Shown here piece after piece: positions 7,733 to 15,581 of a stretch of 47,421 nucleotides of DNA; within the stretch, counting starts at the first letter, position 1, and each line of letters begins with the position of its first letter. The notes under the pieces were generated by a model. That model made no database searches, was not told the origin of the DNA, and saw nothing but the letters and a program-made list of their open reading frames with translations. The translations under genes and the position numbers were made by a program. Source of the DNA: an uncultured Eubacteriales bacterium (GTDB taxonomy: Bacteria; Bacillota; Clostridia; Christensenellales; CAG-138); NCBI GenBank assembly GCA_902802575.1, contig CADCMN010000005.1:1-47421 (forward strand), read 5' to 3'.

Positions 7733-9091
7733 GTGAGGGACACGTTTCGCGGCGGTGTGCATCCCAGGGGACACAAGGAACTGAGCAAGGAAGCATCGCT
7801 GCGCGTATTCGACGCCAAGGGAGAGATGGTCTTCCCTCTGGCCCAGCACATCGGCAAACCGGCTAAGGCCATCGTCAAGAAGGGCGACCCTGTGCTGGTG
7901 GGCCAGTGCATCGCGGCGGCGGACGGCTTCGTCTCCGCCAACGTCATCTCGTCCTGCTCGGGCACGGTGAAAGCGGTGGAGAAGCGCCGCACCATCGCCG
8001 GCGTTCTGCAGGAATGCGTGGTGATCGACAACGACGGCCAGTACACCGAGACCGGTGCCTTCGGCACGCGGCAGGACATCACCGACATCACCAATGAGGA
8101 GATCCTGCGTCGGGTGGCGGCGGCCGGCATCACGGGCCTGGGCGGCGCGGGCTTCCCCACCCATGTGAAGCTGGCACCCAAGGAACCCTTGAAGATCAGG
8201 TACCTCATCGCCAACGGGGCCGAGTGCGAGCCCTACATCACCTGCAACGACCAGCTCATGCGGGGCTACGGAAAGGAGATCGTGGAGGGCATGGAGATCA
8301 TGCTCCGGCTCTTCCCCAACGCCGAGGGCGTCATCGCCATCGAAGGAAACAAGCCCGAGGCCATCGCCGCCATGGAGATGGCCGTGAAGGGCCATCCGAA
8401 GCTCCGGGTCCAGAAGCTCCGCACCAAGTACCCCCAGGGCGGCGAGCGCAGCCTCATCAGCGTCATCGCCGGGGTGGACTATCCCACCTCCAAGCTCCCG
8501 GCGGACGTGGGCTGCATCGTGGACAACGTGGGCACCATCTACGCCGTGGGCCGGGCGGTCCTCTATAACGAGCCCCTGTTCCGGCATGTGATCACCGTCA
8601 CCGGCGAGGGCGTCCGGACCCCCTCCAACTTTATCGCCCGGGACGGCACCAGCTTCTGCGAGATGATCGAGGCGGCCGGCGGTCTCAGGGAAGGGGCGGA
8701 CCCCAAGAAGGTCATCTCCGGCGGTCCCATGATGGGCTTGGCCGTCAGCACCCTGGACGTGCCCATCACCAAGACCACCAACGCCGTCACCGTGCTCCTT
8801 TCCGACGAGGTGGAGAAAGCGGAGCTGCAGATGACCGCCTGCCTCCATTGCGGCCGCTGCACCACCGTGTGCCCCAACGGCCTCATGCCTCAGATGATGG
8901 CCGACGCCATCGTCGCCGGGGACATGGAGCGGTATGAAAAGAAACTCTACGGCCTGGACTGCATCTTCTGCGGCTCCTGCACCTACATCTGCCCGGCCAA
9001 GCGGCCGCTCACGCAGAACTTCAAGCAGACCAAGGCGGAGATCCTGGCCAAAAAGAGGGCGGCCCAGGCTGCCCAGGGGGGAGGGAAATAA
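7733..9091 (+). CDS. rnfC: Rnf electron transport complex subunit C
   Basis: 452 aa, GTG start chosen because AGGAGGG lies about seven bases upstream and the only ATG nearby (7731) meets a stop at once. RnfC is the peripheral cytoplasmic subunit that exchanges electrons with NADH. Residues ~1-100 are the biotinyl/SLBB-like N-terminal domain. The NADH/FMN-binding region has GLGGAGFPTHVK at 135-146 and NGAECEPYITCN at 161-172. Two 4Fe-4S clusters are given by C370/C373/C376/C380 and C410/C413/C416/C420. Length is normal. It is the first gene of rnfC-DG-E-A-B, three bases before the next start. Confidence 0.95.
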   Translation: MRDTFRGGVHPRGHKELSKEASLRVFDAKGEMVFPLAQHIGKPAKAIVKKGDPVLVGQCIAAADGFVSANVISSCSGTVKAVEKRRTIAGVLQECVVIDNDGQYTETGAFGTRQDITDITNEEILRRVAAAGITGLGGAGFPTHVKLAPKEPLKIRYLIANGAECEPYITCNDQLMRGYGKEIVEGMEIMLRLFPNAEGVIAIEGNKPEAIAAMEMAVKGHPKLRVQKLRTKYPQGGERSLISVIAGVDYPTSKLPADVGCIVDNVGTIYAVGRAVLYNEPLFRHVITVTGEGVRTPSNFIARDGTSFCEMIEAAGGLREGADPKKVISGGPMMGLAVSTLDVPITKTTNAVTVLLSDEVEKAELQMTACLHCGRCTTVCPNGLMPQMMADAIVAGDMERYEKKLYGLDCIFCGSCTYICPAKRPLTQNFKQTKAEILAKKRAAQAAQGGGK

Positions 9092-9094
9092 GCC

Positions 9095-10681
9095 ATGACA
9101 CTGAATCTATCCGCAAGCCCCCATGTACGGGATCGGTGGACCACCTCCTTCATCATGCACACGGTGCTGCTGAGCCTGGTGCCGGCGGCCGTGGTGGGCG
9201 TGTTCGTGTACGGGCTCCACGCCCTGTTCGTGATCCTCGCCTCCATCGTGGCAGCCGTAGGCTCGGAAGCTCTGTTCTGTTTGCTCACCCGTCGGCCCCT
9301 GTCCATCTTTGACGGCAGCGCGGCGGTGACGGGCATGCTCCTCGCCCTGTCCCTGTCGCCCTCCACCCCGGTGATCTATCCCATCCTGGGCTCCATGTTC
9401 GCCATTCTGGTGGTCAAGTGCTGCTTCGGCGGATTGGGCAAGAACTTCATCAACCCGGCTCTTGTCGGCCGCTGCTTCCTGCTCATCTCCTTCGGCACCG
9501 CCATGACCAAGTTCCCGTCCCTGGACGGCGTCACGTCGGCCACGCCCCTGAAGGTCATGACCGACGCCCTGGACGCAGGCGTGCGCCTGAATCTGGATGT
9601 GACCAGCATGTTCCTGGGCACCGCCAACGGCGTCATCGGCAGCTCCATCGTGGCGCTGCTCATCGGCGGTCTGATCCTCTGGGGCCTCGATATCATCCAC
9701 GGGGAGATCTGCTTCTCCGTGCTGGGTGCCTTCACCCTGGTCATGGGCCTCTTCGGCGGCCGGGGCTTTGATCCCGCCTATCTGGCGGCCCAGCTCTGCG
9801 GCGGCGGCGTGGTCATGGGCGCGTTCTTCATGGCCACGGACTACACCACCTCCCCGGTGAGCCGGCTGGGGCAGCTGGTCTACGGCTGCCTCATCGGCGT
9901 GCTGGGGGCCCTGTTCCGGATCCTGGGCAAGGTGGACTACTTCAGCTATTCCGTCATCATCGGCAACCTCTTCACGCCCCTGATCGACATGTACATCATC
10001 CCCAAGCCCTACGCCTATCGCAAGAAGGCCATCCGGGCGGCCAGCGGCGTCAAGCTCCCGCCCCTCAAGCAGCGGATCCCCAAGCCGGTCATCGCCCTGG
10101 CCCTCATCACCCTGATCGCCGGCGTGGCCCTCTCCGGGGTCTACTCCATGACCAAGGGGACCATCGAAGCTCACGAGGCCGCCGCCAAGGCCGCCGCCTA
10201 TAAGGCGGTGGTGCCCGACGCCGAAAAGTTTGAGAATGTCGAAACGGCTGACGCGGCCATCCAGGCTCTGAACGGCGGCGTGTACGGCACGAACTTCGGC
10301 AAGGCCTATATCAACGAGGCTTTCGCGGCCAAGGATGCCGCGGGCAACCTGGTGGGCTACGCCCTCAGCGTCACCAGCGGCGACGGCTACGACGGGGACA
10401 TCACCCTGTCCTTGGGCCTCGACCCCGAGGGCAAGGTCCTGGGCATCGCCTTCACGACCCTGAACGAAACCCCGGGCATGGGCATGCTGGCCAAGGAGCC
10501 CGCCTTCACGGATCAGTTCGTGGGCAAGGCTGTGACCCAGTTCGTCCACAACAAGGGCGGCGCCTCCGGCGACAACGCCATCGACGCCATCTCCGGCGCT
10601 TCCACCACCTCCGGGGCGGTGGTCAACGCGGTGAACGCGGGCCTCGACTTCTTCCACAGCGTCATGCAGGGAGGGAACTGA
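9095..10681 (+). CDS. rnfD: Fused Rnf subunits D and G
   Basis: 528 aa. Residues 1-~310 are RnfD: about eight to ten membrane helices, DGSAAVTGMLLAL at 73-85, and the flavinylation site DGVTSATPL, where Thr150 should carry FMN. After a short cytoplasmic linker (~305-328), residues ~329-528 are RnfG: one membrane helix (VIALALITLIAGVALSGVY) and an extracytoplasmic FMN domain with ETPGMG at 458-463 and SGAST at 500-504, Thr504 being the likely FMN ligand. In most operons rnfD and rnfG are separate. Here there is no stop or internal SD-ATG between them, so a real fusion is likely. Both flavins sit on the electron path across the membrane. Confidence 0.93.
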   Translation: MTLNLSASPHVRDRWTTSFIMHTVLLSLVPAAVVGVFVYGLHALFVILASIVAAVGSEALFCLLTRRPLSIFDGSAAVTGMLLALSLSPSTPVIYPILGSMFAILVVKCCFGGLGKNFINPALVGRCFLLISFGTAMTKFPSLDGVTSATPLKVMTDALDAGVRLNLDVTSMFLGTANGVIGSSIVALLIGGLILWGLDIIHGEICFSVLGAFTLVMGLFGGRGFDPAYLAAQLCGGGVVMGAFFMATDYTTSPVSRLGQLVYGCLIGVLGALFRILGKVDYFSYSVIIGNLFTPLIDMYIIPKPYAYRKKAIRAASGVKLPPLKQRIPKPVIALALITLIAGVALSGVYSMTKGTIEAHEAAAKAAAYKAVVPDAEKFENVETADAAIQALNGGVYGTNFGKAYINEAFAAKDAAGNLVGYALSVTSGDGYDGDITLSLGLDPEGKVLGIAFTTLNETPGMGMLAKEPAFTDQFVGKAVTQFVHNKGGASGDNAIDAISGASTTSGAVVNAVNAGLDFFHSVMQGGN

Positions 10682-10682
10682 T

Positions 10683-11366
10683 ATGAACAAATACGTGGAA
10701 CGGCTGTACAACGGCCTCATCAAGGAGAATCCCACCCTGGTGCTCATGCTGGGCATGTGCCCCACGCTGGCGGTGTCCAAGTTCGCCATGAACGGCATCT
10801 ACATGGGCCTGTCCACCACGGCGGTGCTGGTGTTCTCCAACCTCATCATCTCCATCCTTCGGCGGGTGATCCCCAATGAGGTCCGGCTCCCGGCCTACAT
10901 CGTGATCGTGGCCTCCCTGGTGACGGTGACGGAGCTGCTCATCAAGGCCTATCTGCCGGCGGCGGACGAAGCCCTGGGCCTGTACATCCCCCTGATCGTG
11001 GTGAACTGCATCATCCTGGGCCGGGCGGAAGCCTACGCCAACAAGAACGAACCGGGCCTGGCCATCATGGACGGCATCGGCATGGGCCTGGGGTTCACCG
11101 TGGCGTTGACGCTGGCGGGCGTCGTTCGTGAGCTGCTGGGGCAGGGCACCATCTTTGCGGTGCGGGTGCTGCCCGAAAGCGTCTCCCCCATCGCCATCTT
11201 CGGCCAGGCCCCCGGCGCGTTCCTGGTCATCGCCCTGTTCATCGCCATCATGAACGCCATCGGCATCAAGACCCGTCAGAAACAGCTGGTGGAGAACGAC
11301 GGCTGCAGCGGCAACTGCGCCGCCTGCGCCATGAGCTGTGACGAGAGGAAGGAGGAAGCCAAATGA
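10683..11366 (+). CDS. rnfE: Rnf electron transport complex subunit E
   Basis: 227 aa integral membrane protein with six predicted helices. RnfE pairs with RnfA and each half supplies two cysteines to an intramembrane [2Fe-2S] cluster; the candidates here are C26 (GMCPTLA) and C109 (VVNCIILG). The last 20 residues add a hydrophilic tail with C208, C212, C215 and C219 (CX3CX2CX3C), which could hold another cluster or a metal. The start follows the rnfDG stop by one base, with the SD inside the end of rnfDG. Its own stop overlaps the rnfA start by four bases. Confidence 0.95.
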   Translation: MNKYVERLYNGLIKENPTLVLMLGMCPTLAVSKFAMNGIYMGLSTTAVLVFSNLIISILRRVIPNEVRLPAYIVIVASLVTVTELLIKAYLPAADEALGLYIPLIVVNCIILGRAEAYANKNEPGLAIMDGIGMGLGFTVALTLAGVVRELLGQGTIFAVRVLPESVSPIAIFGQAPGAFLVIALFIAIMNAIGIKTRQKQLVENDGCSGNCAACAMSCDERKEEAK

Positions 11367-11941
11367 AATCCCTGCTGCTCATCCTCATCAGCGGCGCGCT
11401 GATCAACAACGTGGTGCTGAACCAGTTTTTGGGCATCTGCTCCTTCCTGGGCGTGTCCAAGCAGATGAAGGCCTCGGCCAGCCTGGGCGTGGCGGTCATC
11501 TTCGTCATCACCATCGCCTCAGCGGTGGCGAGCCTCCTGTATACCTACGTGCTCAAGCCCTTCGGCCTGGAGTTCATGAAGACCATCGTCTTCATCCTGG
11601 TCATCGCGGCCCTGGTGCAGATCGTGGAGATGTTCCTCAAGAAATCCTCCCCGGGCGTCTATAAGTCCCTGGGCATCTTCCTGCCCCTCATCACCACCAA
11701 CTGCGCGGTGCTGGGCGTGGCCATCGACAACGTGAAGGCGGAGTACACCTTCGTGGAGAGCGTGGTCTCCGGCTTCGGTGTGGCGGTGGGCTTCACCGTC
11801 GCCATCGTGCTCCTGGCGGGCATCCGGTCCCGGATCCGGGAGGAGGATCTGCCGGCGCCGCTTCGGGGCGCGCCCATCGTGCTCATCTCGGCGGCGCTCA
11901 TGTCCATTGCATTCATGGGCTTCTCCAAGCTGTCGTTCTGA
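11363..11941 (+). CDS. rnfA: Rnf electron transport complex subunit A
   Basis: 192 aa, six membrane helices, homologous in plan to RnfE but inserted in the opposite orientation. C26 (GICSFLG) and C114 (TTNCAVLG) are the expected ligands of the shared intramembrane [2Fe-2S] cluster. The ATGA overlap with rnfE implies translational coupling. Length and motifs are normal for the family. Confidence 0.95.
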   Translation: MKSLLLILISGALINNVVLNQFLGICSFLGVSKQMKASASLGVAVIFVITIASAVASLLYTYVLKPFGLEFMKTIVFILVIAALVQIVEMFLKKSSPGVYKSLGIFLPLITTNCAVLGVAIDNVKAEYTFVESVVSGFGVAVGFTVAIVLLAGIRSRIREEDLPAPLRGAPIVLISAALMSIAFMGFSKLSF

Positions 11942-11956
11942 GGGAGGTAAAAGCGT

Positions 11957-14074
11957 ATGGTCATTCTCATAACGACGATCATGATCGTGGTCATCGGCAT
12001 TGCGGTCGCCGCAGGCCTGGTCTTTGCGGGCAAGAAGTTCTATGTGCCCGTGGACGAGCGGGAGGCGGCGGTCCGTGAGTGCCTGCCCGGCAACAACTGC
12101 GGCGCCTGCGGCTATGCGGGCTGCGACGCCATGGCGGCGGCCATCGTGGCCGGGGACGCGCCGGTGAACGGCTGCCCCGTGGGCGGCGCCCCGGTGGCGG
12201 AGAAGATCGGCGGCATCATGGGCAAGGAAGCCCAGGCCCTGGAGCGTCAAGTGGCCTTCGTCCGCTGCAAGGGCACCTGCGAGAACACGAAGAAGCAGGG
12301 CACCTACGTGGGCGTCACCGACTGCCGGGCGGCAGCGCTGGGCGGCATCAACGTGGGCGAATGCGACTACGGCTGCATGGGCCTCGGCTCCTGCGTGAAC
12401 GTGTGCCCCCAGGGCGCCATCACGCTGGTGGACGGCGTGGCCCAGGTGGACCCCCGTAAGTGCGTGGCCTGCGGGCTCTGCGTGAAGGCCTGCCCCAAGG
12501 GGCTCATCGAGCTCATCCCCGAATCGAAGCACGTGGTGGTCCAGTGCCGGAACAAGGACAAGGGCCCCCTGGTCAAGAAGGTCTGCTCCGCCGGCTGCAT
12601 CGGCTGCACCCTGTGCGTGAAGCAATGCGAATACGACGCCATCCACATGGAAGGGAACGTCGCCAAGATCAATTACGAGAACTGTACCCAGTGCGGCAAG
12701 TGCGCCGAGAAATGCCCCAGCAAGGTCATCACCCGGACCACCGCACCCGCCCCGGCGAAGAAAGGAGAGGAAAAGATGGAAAAGAGAAATCAGGCGGCCA
12801 AGCTGCTCGTCGGCCTGGTCATCGTGGTGTTGGCGGTGCTGCTGTTGGGCGGCATCGTGGGCGGCGAAAAGCTGCTGTTCCGGGTGGAACGGACCACGCC
12901 CCTGACCCATGACGATATCACCTACAAGACCGTGGATGCGCCGGCCGCCACCAGCAAGGACGGCACCATCAGCGCTGCCGACTGGGCGGCCGCCTATCCC
13001 GAGATCGCGGCCAGCATGTGGGACAACAAGAAGAACGAGTATATCGTGGACTACCTCGCTCAGGATCCGTACCTGAAGAACATCTACGAGGGCTTCGGCT
13101 TCGCCACGGAGTACGGCTCCGCCCGCGGTCATGAGTACACCCTGGCCGATGTGGAGCACACGCAGCGCCCCCACGGCAAGGCCAACTGCCTCACCTGCAA
13201 GACCCCCAACTTCGCCAAACTGGTGAACGACCAGGGCGTGGGCGTCTACAAGATGACCTTTAGCGAGGCCTATGCGCTCATGGAGGAGAACGTGAGCTGC
13301 TACACCTGCCACGGCAACGAGGCGGGCGAAAAGGGCAAGCTGGTGGTGACCCACAGCTATGTGACCAAGGCTCTGGGCGCCAATGCGGAGAAGATCGATC
13401 CGGCCACCCTGTCCTGCGGCCAGTGCCACATCGAGTACTACTTCACGCCCGAGGATGCGGAGACCATGATGCCCTACGGCAGCGTGGAGGAGATGACGCC
13501 GGAAAAGATCCTGGAATACTATGACAACTTGGTCCTGCCCGACGGCACCGTGGGCTTCTCCGACTGGACCCAGAAGAGCACCGGCACCAAGATGCTCAAA
13601 GCCCAGCACCCCGAGATGGAGACGTACCTCACCGGCAAGCACGCCAAGCTGCTGAATTGCGCCGATTGCCATATGCCCCTGGTGGAGGCTGAGGACGGCA
13701 CCGTCTACCACAGCCACCTGCTGATGAGCCCCCTGGAGAACGACACTCTGCTGCAAAGCTGCGCCACCTGCCACAAGGATGCGGACATGGTGAAGGCGGT
13801 CCGCAAGATCCAGGAGCAGATCACCGCCCGGGAGACCGAGGTGGGCAACAAGCTCTCCAACTTCAAGGACGCCCTGGCTGAGGCCGTGGCCGCCGGGACC
13901 ATGAGCGAGCCTGAGCTGGACGCTGTGCGCAAGCTCTATCGGGAGGCCCAGTGGTTCTTCGACTTCTGCTACGTGGAGAACGCCGAAGGCGCCCACAACT
14001 CCGCCCTGGCGAACCGCTGTCTGGACACTGCCGAGCAGAAGATCAGCGAGGGCATGGCGCTCCTTGGGAAATAA
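11957..14074 (+). CDS. rnfB: RnfB fused in frame to pentaheme nitrite reductase NrfA
   Basis: One open frame of 705 codons with no stop. Residues 1-273 are RnfB: a membrane helix (3-24), the Fe-S domain cysteines C42, C48, C51, C56 and C73, then ferredoxin-type motifs at 169-179, 214-224 and 243-253. RnfB takes electrons from reduced ferredoxin in the cytoplasm. An Ala/Pro/Lys linker (262-273) leads to Met274, a second membrane helix (~283-303) and an NrfA-type cytochrome c. Topology is consistent: helix 1 with N-out leaves the ferredoxin domains inside, and helix 2 puts the haem domain outside. However AGGAGAGG lies just before ATG 12776, so NrfA may also, or mainly, be made as a separate protein. 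Loss of the RnfB stop by mutation or assembly error is the alternative. SD GGGAGGT precedes ATG 11957. Confidence 0.88.
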   Translation: MVILITTIMIVVIGIAVAAGLVFAGKKFYVPVDEREAAVRECLPGNNCGACGYAGCDAMAAAIVAGDAPVNGCPVGGAPVAEKIGGIMGKEAQALERQVAFVRCKGTCENTKKQGTYVGVTDCRAAALGGINVGECDYGCMGLGSCVNVCPQGAITLVDGVAQVDPRKCVACGLCVKACPKGLIELIPESKHVVVQCRNKDKGPLVKKVCSAGCIGCTLCVKQCEYDAIHMEGNVAKINYENCTQCGKCAEKCPSKVITRTTAPAPAKKGEEKMEKRNQAAKLLVGLVIVVLAVLLLGGIVGGEKLLFRVERTTPLTHDDITYKTVDAPAATSKDGTISAADWAAAYPEIAASMWDNKKNEYIVDYLAQDPYLKNIYEGFGFATEYGSARGHEYTLADVEHTQRPHGKANCLTCKTPNFAKLVNDQGVGVYKMTFSEAYALMEENVSCYTCHGNEAGEKGKLVVTHSYVTKALGANAEKIDPATLSCGQCHIEYYFTPEDAETMMPYGSVEEMTPEKILEYYDNLVLPDGTVGFSDWTQKSTGTKMLKAQHPEMETYLTGKHAKLLNCADCHMPLVEAEDGTVYHSHLLMSPLENDTLLQSCATCHKDADMVKAVRKIQEQITARETEVGNKLSNFKDALAEAVAAGTMSEPELDAVRKLYREAQWFFDFCYVENAEGAHNSALANRCLDTAEQKISEGMALLGK
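12776..14074 (+). CDS. nrfA: Ammonia-forming cytochrome c nitrite reductase (internal start)
   Basis: 432 aa if started at ATG 12776, which has SD AGGAGAGG five bases upstream. An uncleaved N-terminal helix (10-30) would anchor it outside the membrane. Five haem sites are visible: CLTCK (138-142), the lysine-ligated catalytic haem typical of NrfA, then CYTCH (175-179), CGQCH (214-218), CADCH (295-299) and CATCH (329-333). Candidate active-site residues are R131, Y221 (in HIEYYF) and H278 (in QHPE). NrfA reduces nitrite to ammonium with six electrons. The usual NrfH partner is absent and rnfB lies directly upstream in the same frame. Haem maturation genes follow. Other substrates such as hydroxylamine are possible. 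Confidence 0.9.
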   Translation: MEKRNQAAKLLVGLVIVVLAVLLLGGIVGGEKLLFRVERTTPLTHDDITYKTVDAPAATSKDGTISAADWAAAYPEIAASMWDNKKNEYIVDYLAQDPYLKNIYEGFGFATEYGSARGHEYTLADVEHTQRPHGKANCLTCKTPNFAKLVNDQGVGVYKMTFSEAYALMEENVSCYTCHGNEAGEKGKLVVTHSYVTKALGANAEKIDPATLSCGQCHIEYYFTPEDAETMMPYGSVEEMTPEKILEYYDNLVLPDGTVGFSDWTQKSTGTKMLKAQHPEMETYLTGKHAKLLNCADCHMPLVEAEDGTVYHSHLLMSPLENDTLLQSCATCHKDADMVKAVRKIQEQITARETEVGNKLSNFKDALAEAVAAGTMSEPELDAVRKLYREAQWFFDFCYVENAEGAHNSALANRCLDTAEQKISEGMALLGK

Positions 14075-14086
14075 ATGAATGAAGCG

Positions 14087-14124
14087 AAGCGGCAGAAGTG
14101 ATTTCTTTTGCCGCTTTTTCTCTT
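14087..14124 (+). terminator. Rho-independent terminator after nrfA
   Basis: AAGCGGCA and TGCCGCTT (ending 14116) form an 8-bp stem around a 14-base loop, followed by TTTTTCTCTTT. It lies 13 bases after the nrfA stop. The right arm is part of the repeat that starts at about 14104. resB may rely on readthrough or on a promoter in 14125-14264. Confidence 0.65.
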
Positions 14125-14256
14125 TCTGCAAAGAGAAGAAGCGGTGGAAAAAGAGAAACCTAAAAGGGATCATGGGCCGCAGACATCCATAGTCCTCTTC
14201 TATATATTCTTTTGGGTTTTCCTTTTCTTTCGGGAAAAGGGGAAGAAGCTTTCAAT
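14104..14256 (+). repeat. Intergenic repeat, copy 1 (upstream of resB)
   Basis: Starts with TTTTGCCGCTTTTTCTCTTT and continues through CTGCAA, a GAAGCGGTGG/GAAAAAGAGA block, then a variable middle, and ends with a CGGGAAAAGG...CTTTCAAT block. Copy 2 at 16400-16554 has the same blocks in the same order at nearly the same spacing (143 versus 144 bases from first to last block). The first part can fold as CCGCTTTTTCTCTTT against AAAGAGAAGAAGCGG with one mismatch. No coding potential was seen. Confidence 0.6.
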
Positions 14257-14264
14257 ACATACCT

Positions 14265-15581
14265 ATGATGAAAAAACTCCTGAAATTCCTTTCGTCCATG
14301 GGCTTCGCCATCACACTGCTGGTGGTGCTGGCCGCCGCCTGCGTCGCGGCCAGCTTCGTGACCCAGGGCCAAAGCTACGAATGGTACGCGCAGGCGTATT
14401 CCGATGGCGCGGCCCGGCTGATCGTGGGCCTGGGCCTGGACGACGCCTTCCACAGCTGGTGGTTCCTGACGGTGACCGTCTTCCTCTGTGGGAATCTGCT
14501 CCTATGTAATTTGATCCGATTGCGGCCCCTGATCGCCCGTTACCGCCGGGAAGCCGATCCCGCCGCCGCTCTTTCGGGCCCGGCGGACGTCTGCTGCGAA
14601 GGCGTGGCGGACCCCTTGCCCCTGTTCGAAAAGCTCCGGCTGTCCCAGCCCAAAGCCCATGAGATCGAGGGCCGGAAGGTCCTGTTCGTCGGCAAAAACC
14701 GGCTGGGCCTCTGGGGTCCCTGGGTGTGTCATCTGGGCATCCTGCTGCTGATCGCGGGGTTCACCCTGGGCCAGCTCACCCATCGGGAGTATACGGTCTA
14801 CGGCGTCCCCGGCGACACCAAGCCCATCGGCGATACGGGCTACTTCCTGACCATCGACGACTTTGAAGTGAAGCTCCGGGAGGACGACACGGTGGAACAG
14901 TACGTGGCGGCCATCACCGTCTTCCGCGCCCCCCAGGGCTCCACCGCCGTTCCCGACAGCATGAGCGCCGCCGTGTCCGTGAACCACCCGGCCCGGCTCT
15001 ATGGCTTCAAGATCTACCAGAATTCCACGGGCTTCGCCGCCCGGATCCGCGTGGACGAGGCGGGGACGCCGCTGCAGACAACGGTGGTCTGCGCCGGAGA
15101 GGGCATCGAGATCGCCGATGCCCCGGGGTTGCGGGTGTACCTGAACGCCTTCTATCCCGATTTCTATCTGCAGCCCGGCGTGAGGCCTATGACCCGGTCC
15201 GGCCGGATGAACAACCCGGCATACCTCTATTCCATCACCTATGAGAACAGCATGGTGGGCATGAACTACTGGCAGGGATCGGACGGCCCCATCAAGGTCA
15301 ACGACTATACCATCACCTTCTCGGAACCCCAAAGCTATACGCTCCTGCAGGTCAAGACGGACCATTTCCAGGAGCTGGCGCTGTTGGGCGGTCTCATCAC
15401 CCTGCTGGGCCTGATCCTGGCTTTCTATGTGCTGCCCGTCAAAGTCTGGGCCACCGAAAATACGGACGGGACCTGGACGGTATACGGACAGAGCCGCAAG
15501 GGCGGCGCCCTGTTCCGGGAGGCATTTGACCGGGCCGCAGGCCGCGACGCAGTCCTGACAGAGAAAGGAGCTCAGACATGA
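14265..15581 (+). CDS. resB: Cytochrome c biogenesis protein ResB
   Basis: 438 aa. ResB and CcsA together form the System II haem lyase, which exports haem and joins it to CXXCH motifs outside the membrane. Four membrane helices are seen (about residues 11-31, 65-85, 145-170, 370-395), with a large extracytoplasmic domain between the third and fourth, as in the family. A histidine (WVCHLG) in helix 3 is a likely haem ligand. There are two adjacent ATG codons (14265, 14268) and no strong SD, so the start is uncertain. The stop overlaps ccsA by four bases. The neighbouring pentaheme NrfA is the obvious client. Confidence 0.9.
   Translation: MMKKLLKFLSSMGFAITLLVVLAAACVAASFVTQGQSYEWYAQAYSDGAARLIVGLGLDDAFHSWWFLTVTVFLCGNLLLCNLIRLRPLIARYRREADPAAALSGPADVCCEGVADPLPLFEKLRLSQPKAHEIEGRKVLFVGKNRLGLWGPWVCHLGILLLIAGFTLGQLTHREYTVYGVPGDTKPIGDTGYFLTIDDFEVKLREDDTVEQYVAAITVFRAPQGSTAVPDSMSAAVSVNHPARLYGFKIYQNSTGFAARIRVDEAGTPLQTTVVCAGEGIEIADAPGLRVYLNAFYPDFYLQPGVRPMTRSGRMNNPAYLYSITYENSMVGMNYWQGSDGPIKVNDYTITFSEPQSYTLLQVKTDHFQELALLGGLITLLGLILAFYVLPVKVWATENTDGTWTVYGQSRKGGALFREAFDRAAGRDAVLTEKGAQT

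Noticed and set aside
7530-7736. Possible 68-residue leader peptide upstream of rnfC
   Set aside because: No convincing SD, and the proposed rnf promoter lies inside it. The region reads as an untranslated leader.
12776-14074. NrfA domain as an octahaem or hydroxylamine-oxidoreductase-type cytochrome
   Set aside because: Only five haem motifs are present, with the CXXCK lysine-ligated site and the HIEYYF and QHPE motifs characteristic of NrfA.
11519-14173. 884-codon minus-strand frame opposite rnfA-rnfB-nrfA
   Set aside because: It is an antisense shadow: haem and ferredoxin motifs are on the plus strand, and the minus translation has the usual His/Gly-rich shadow composition.
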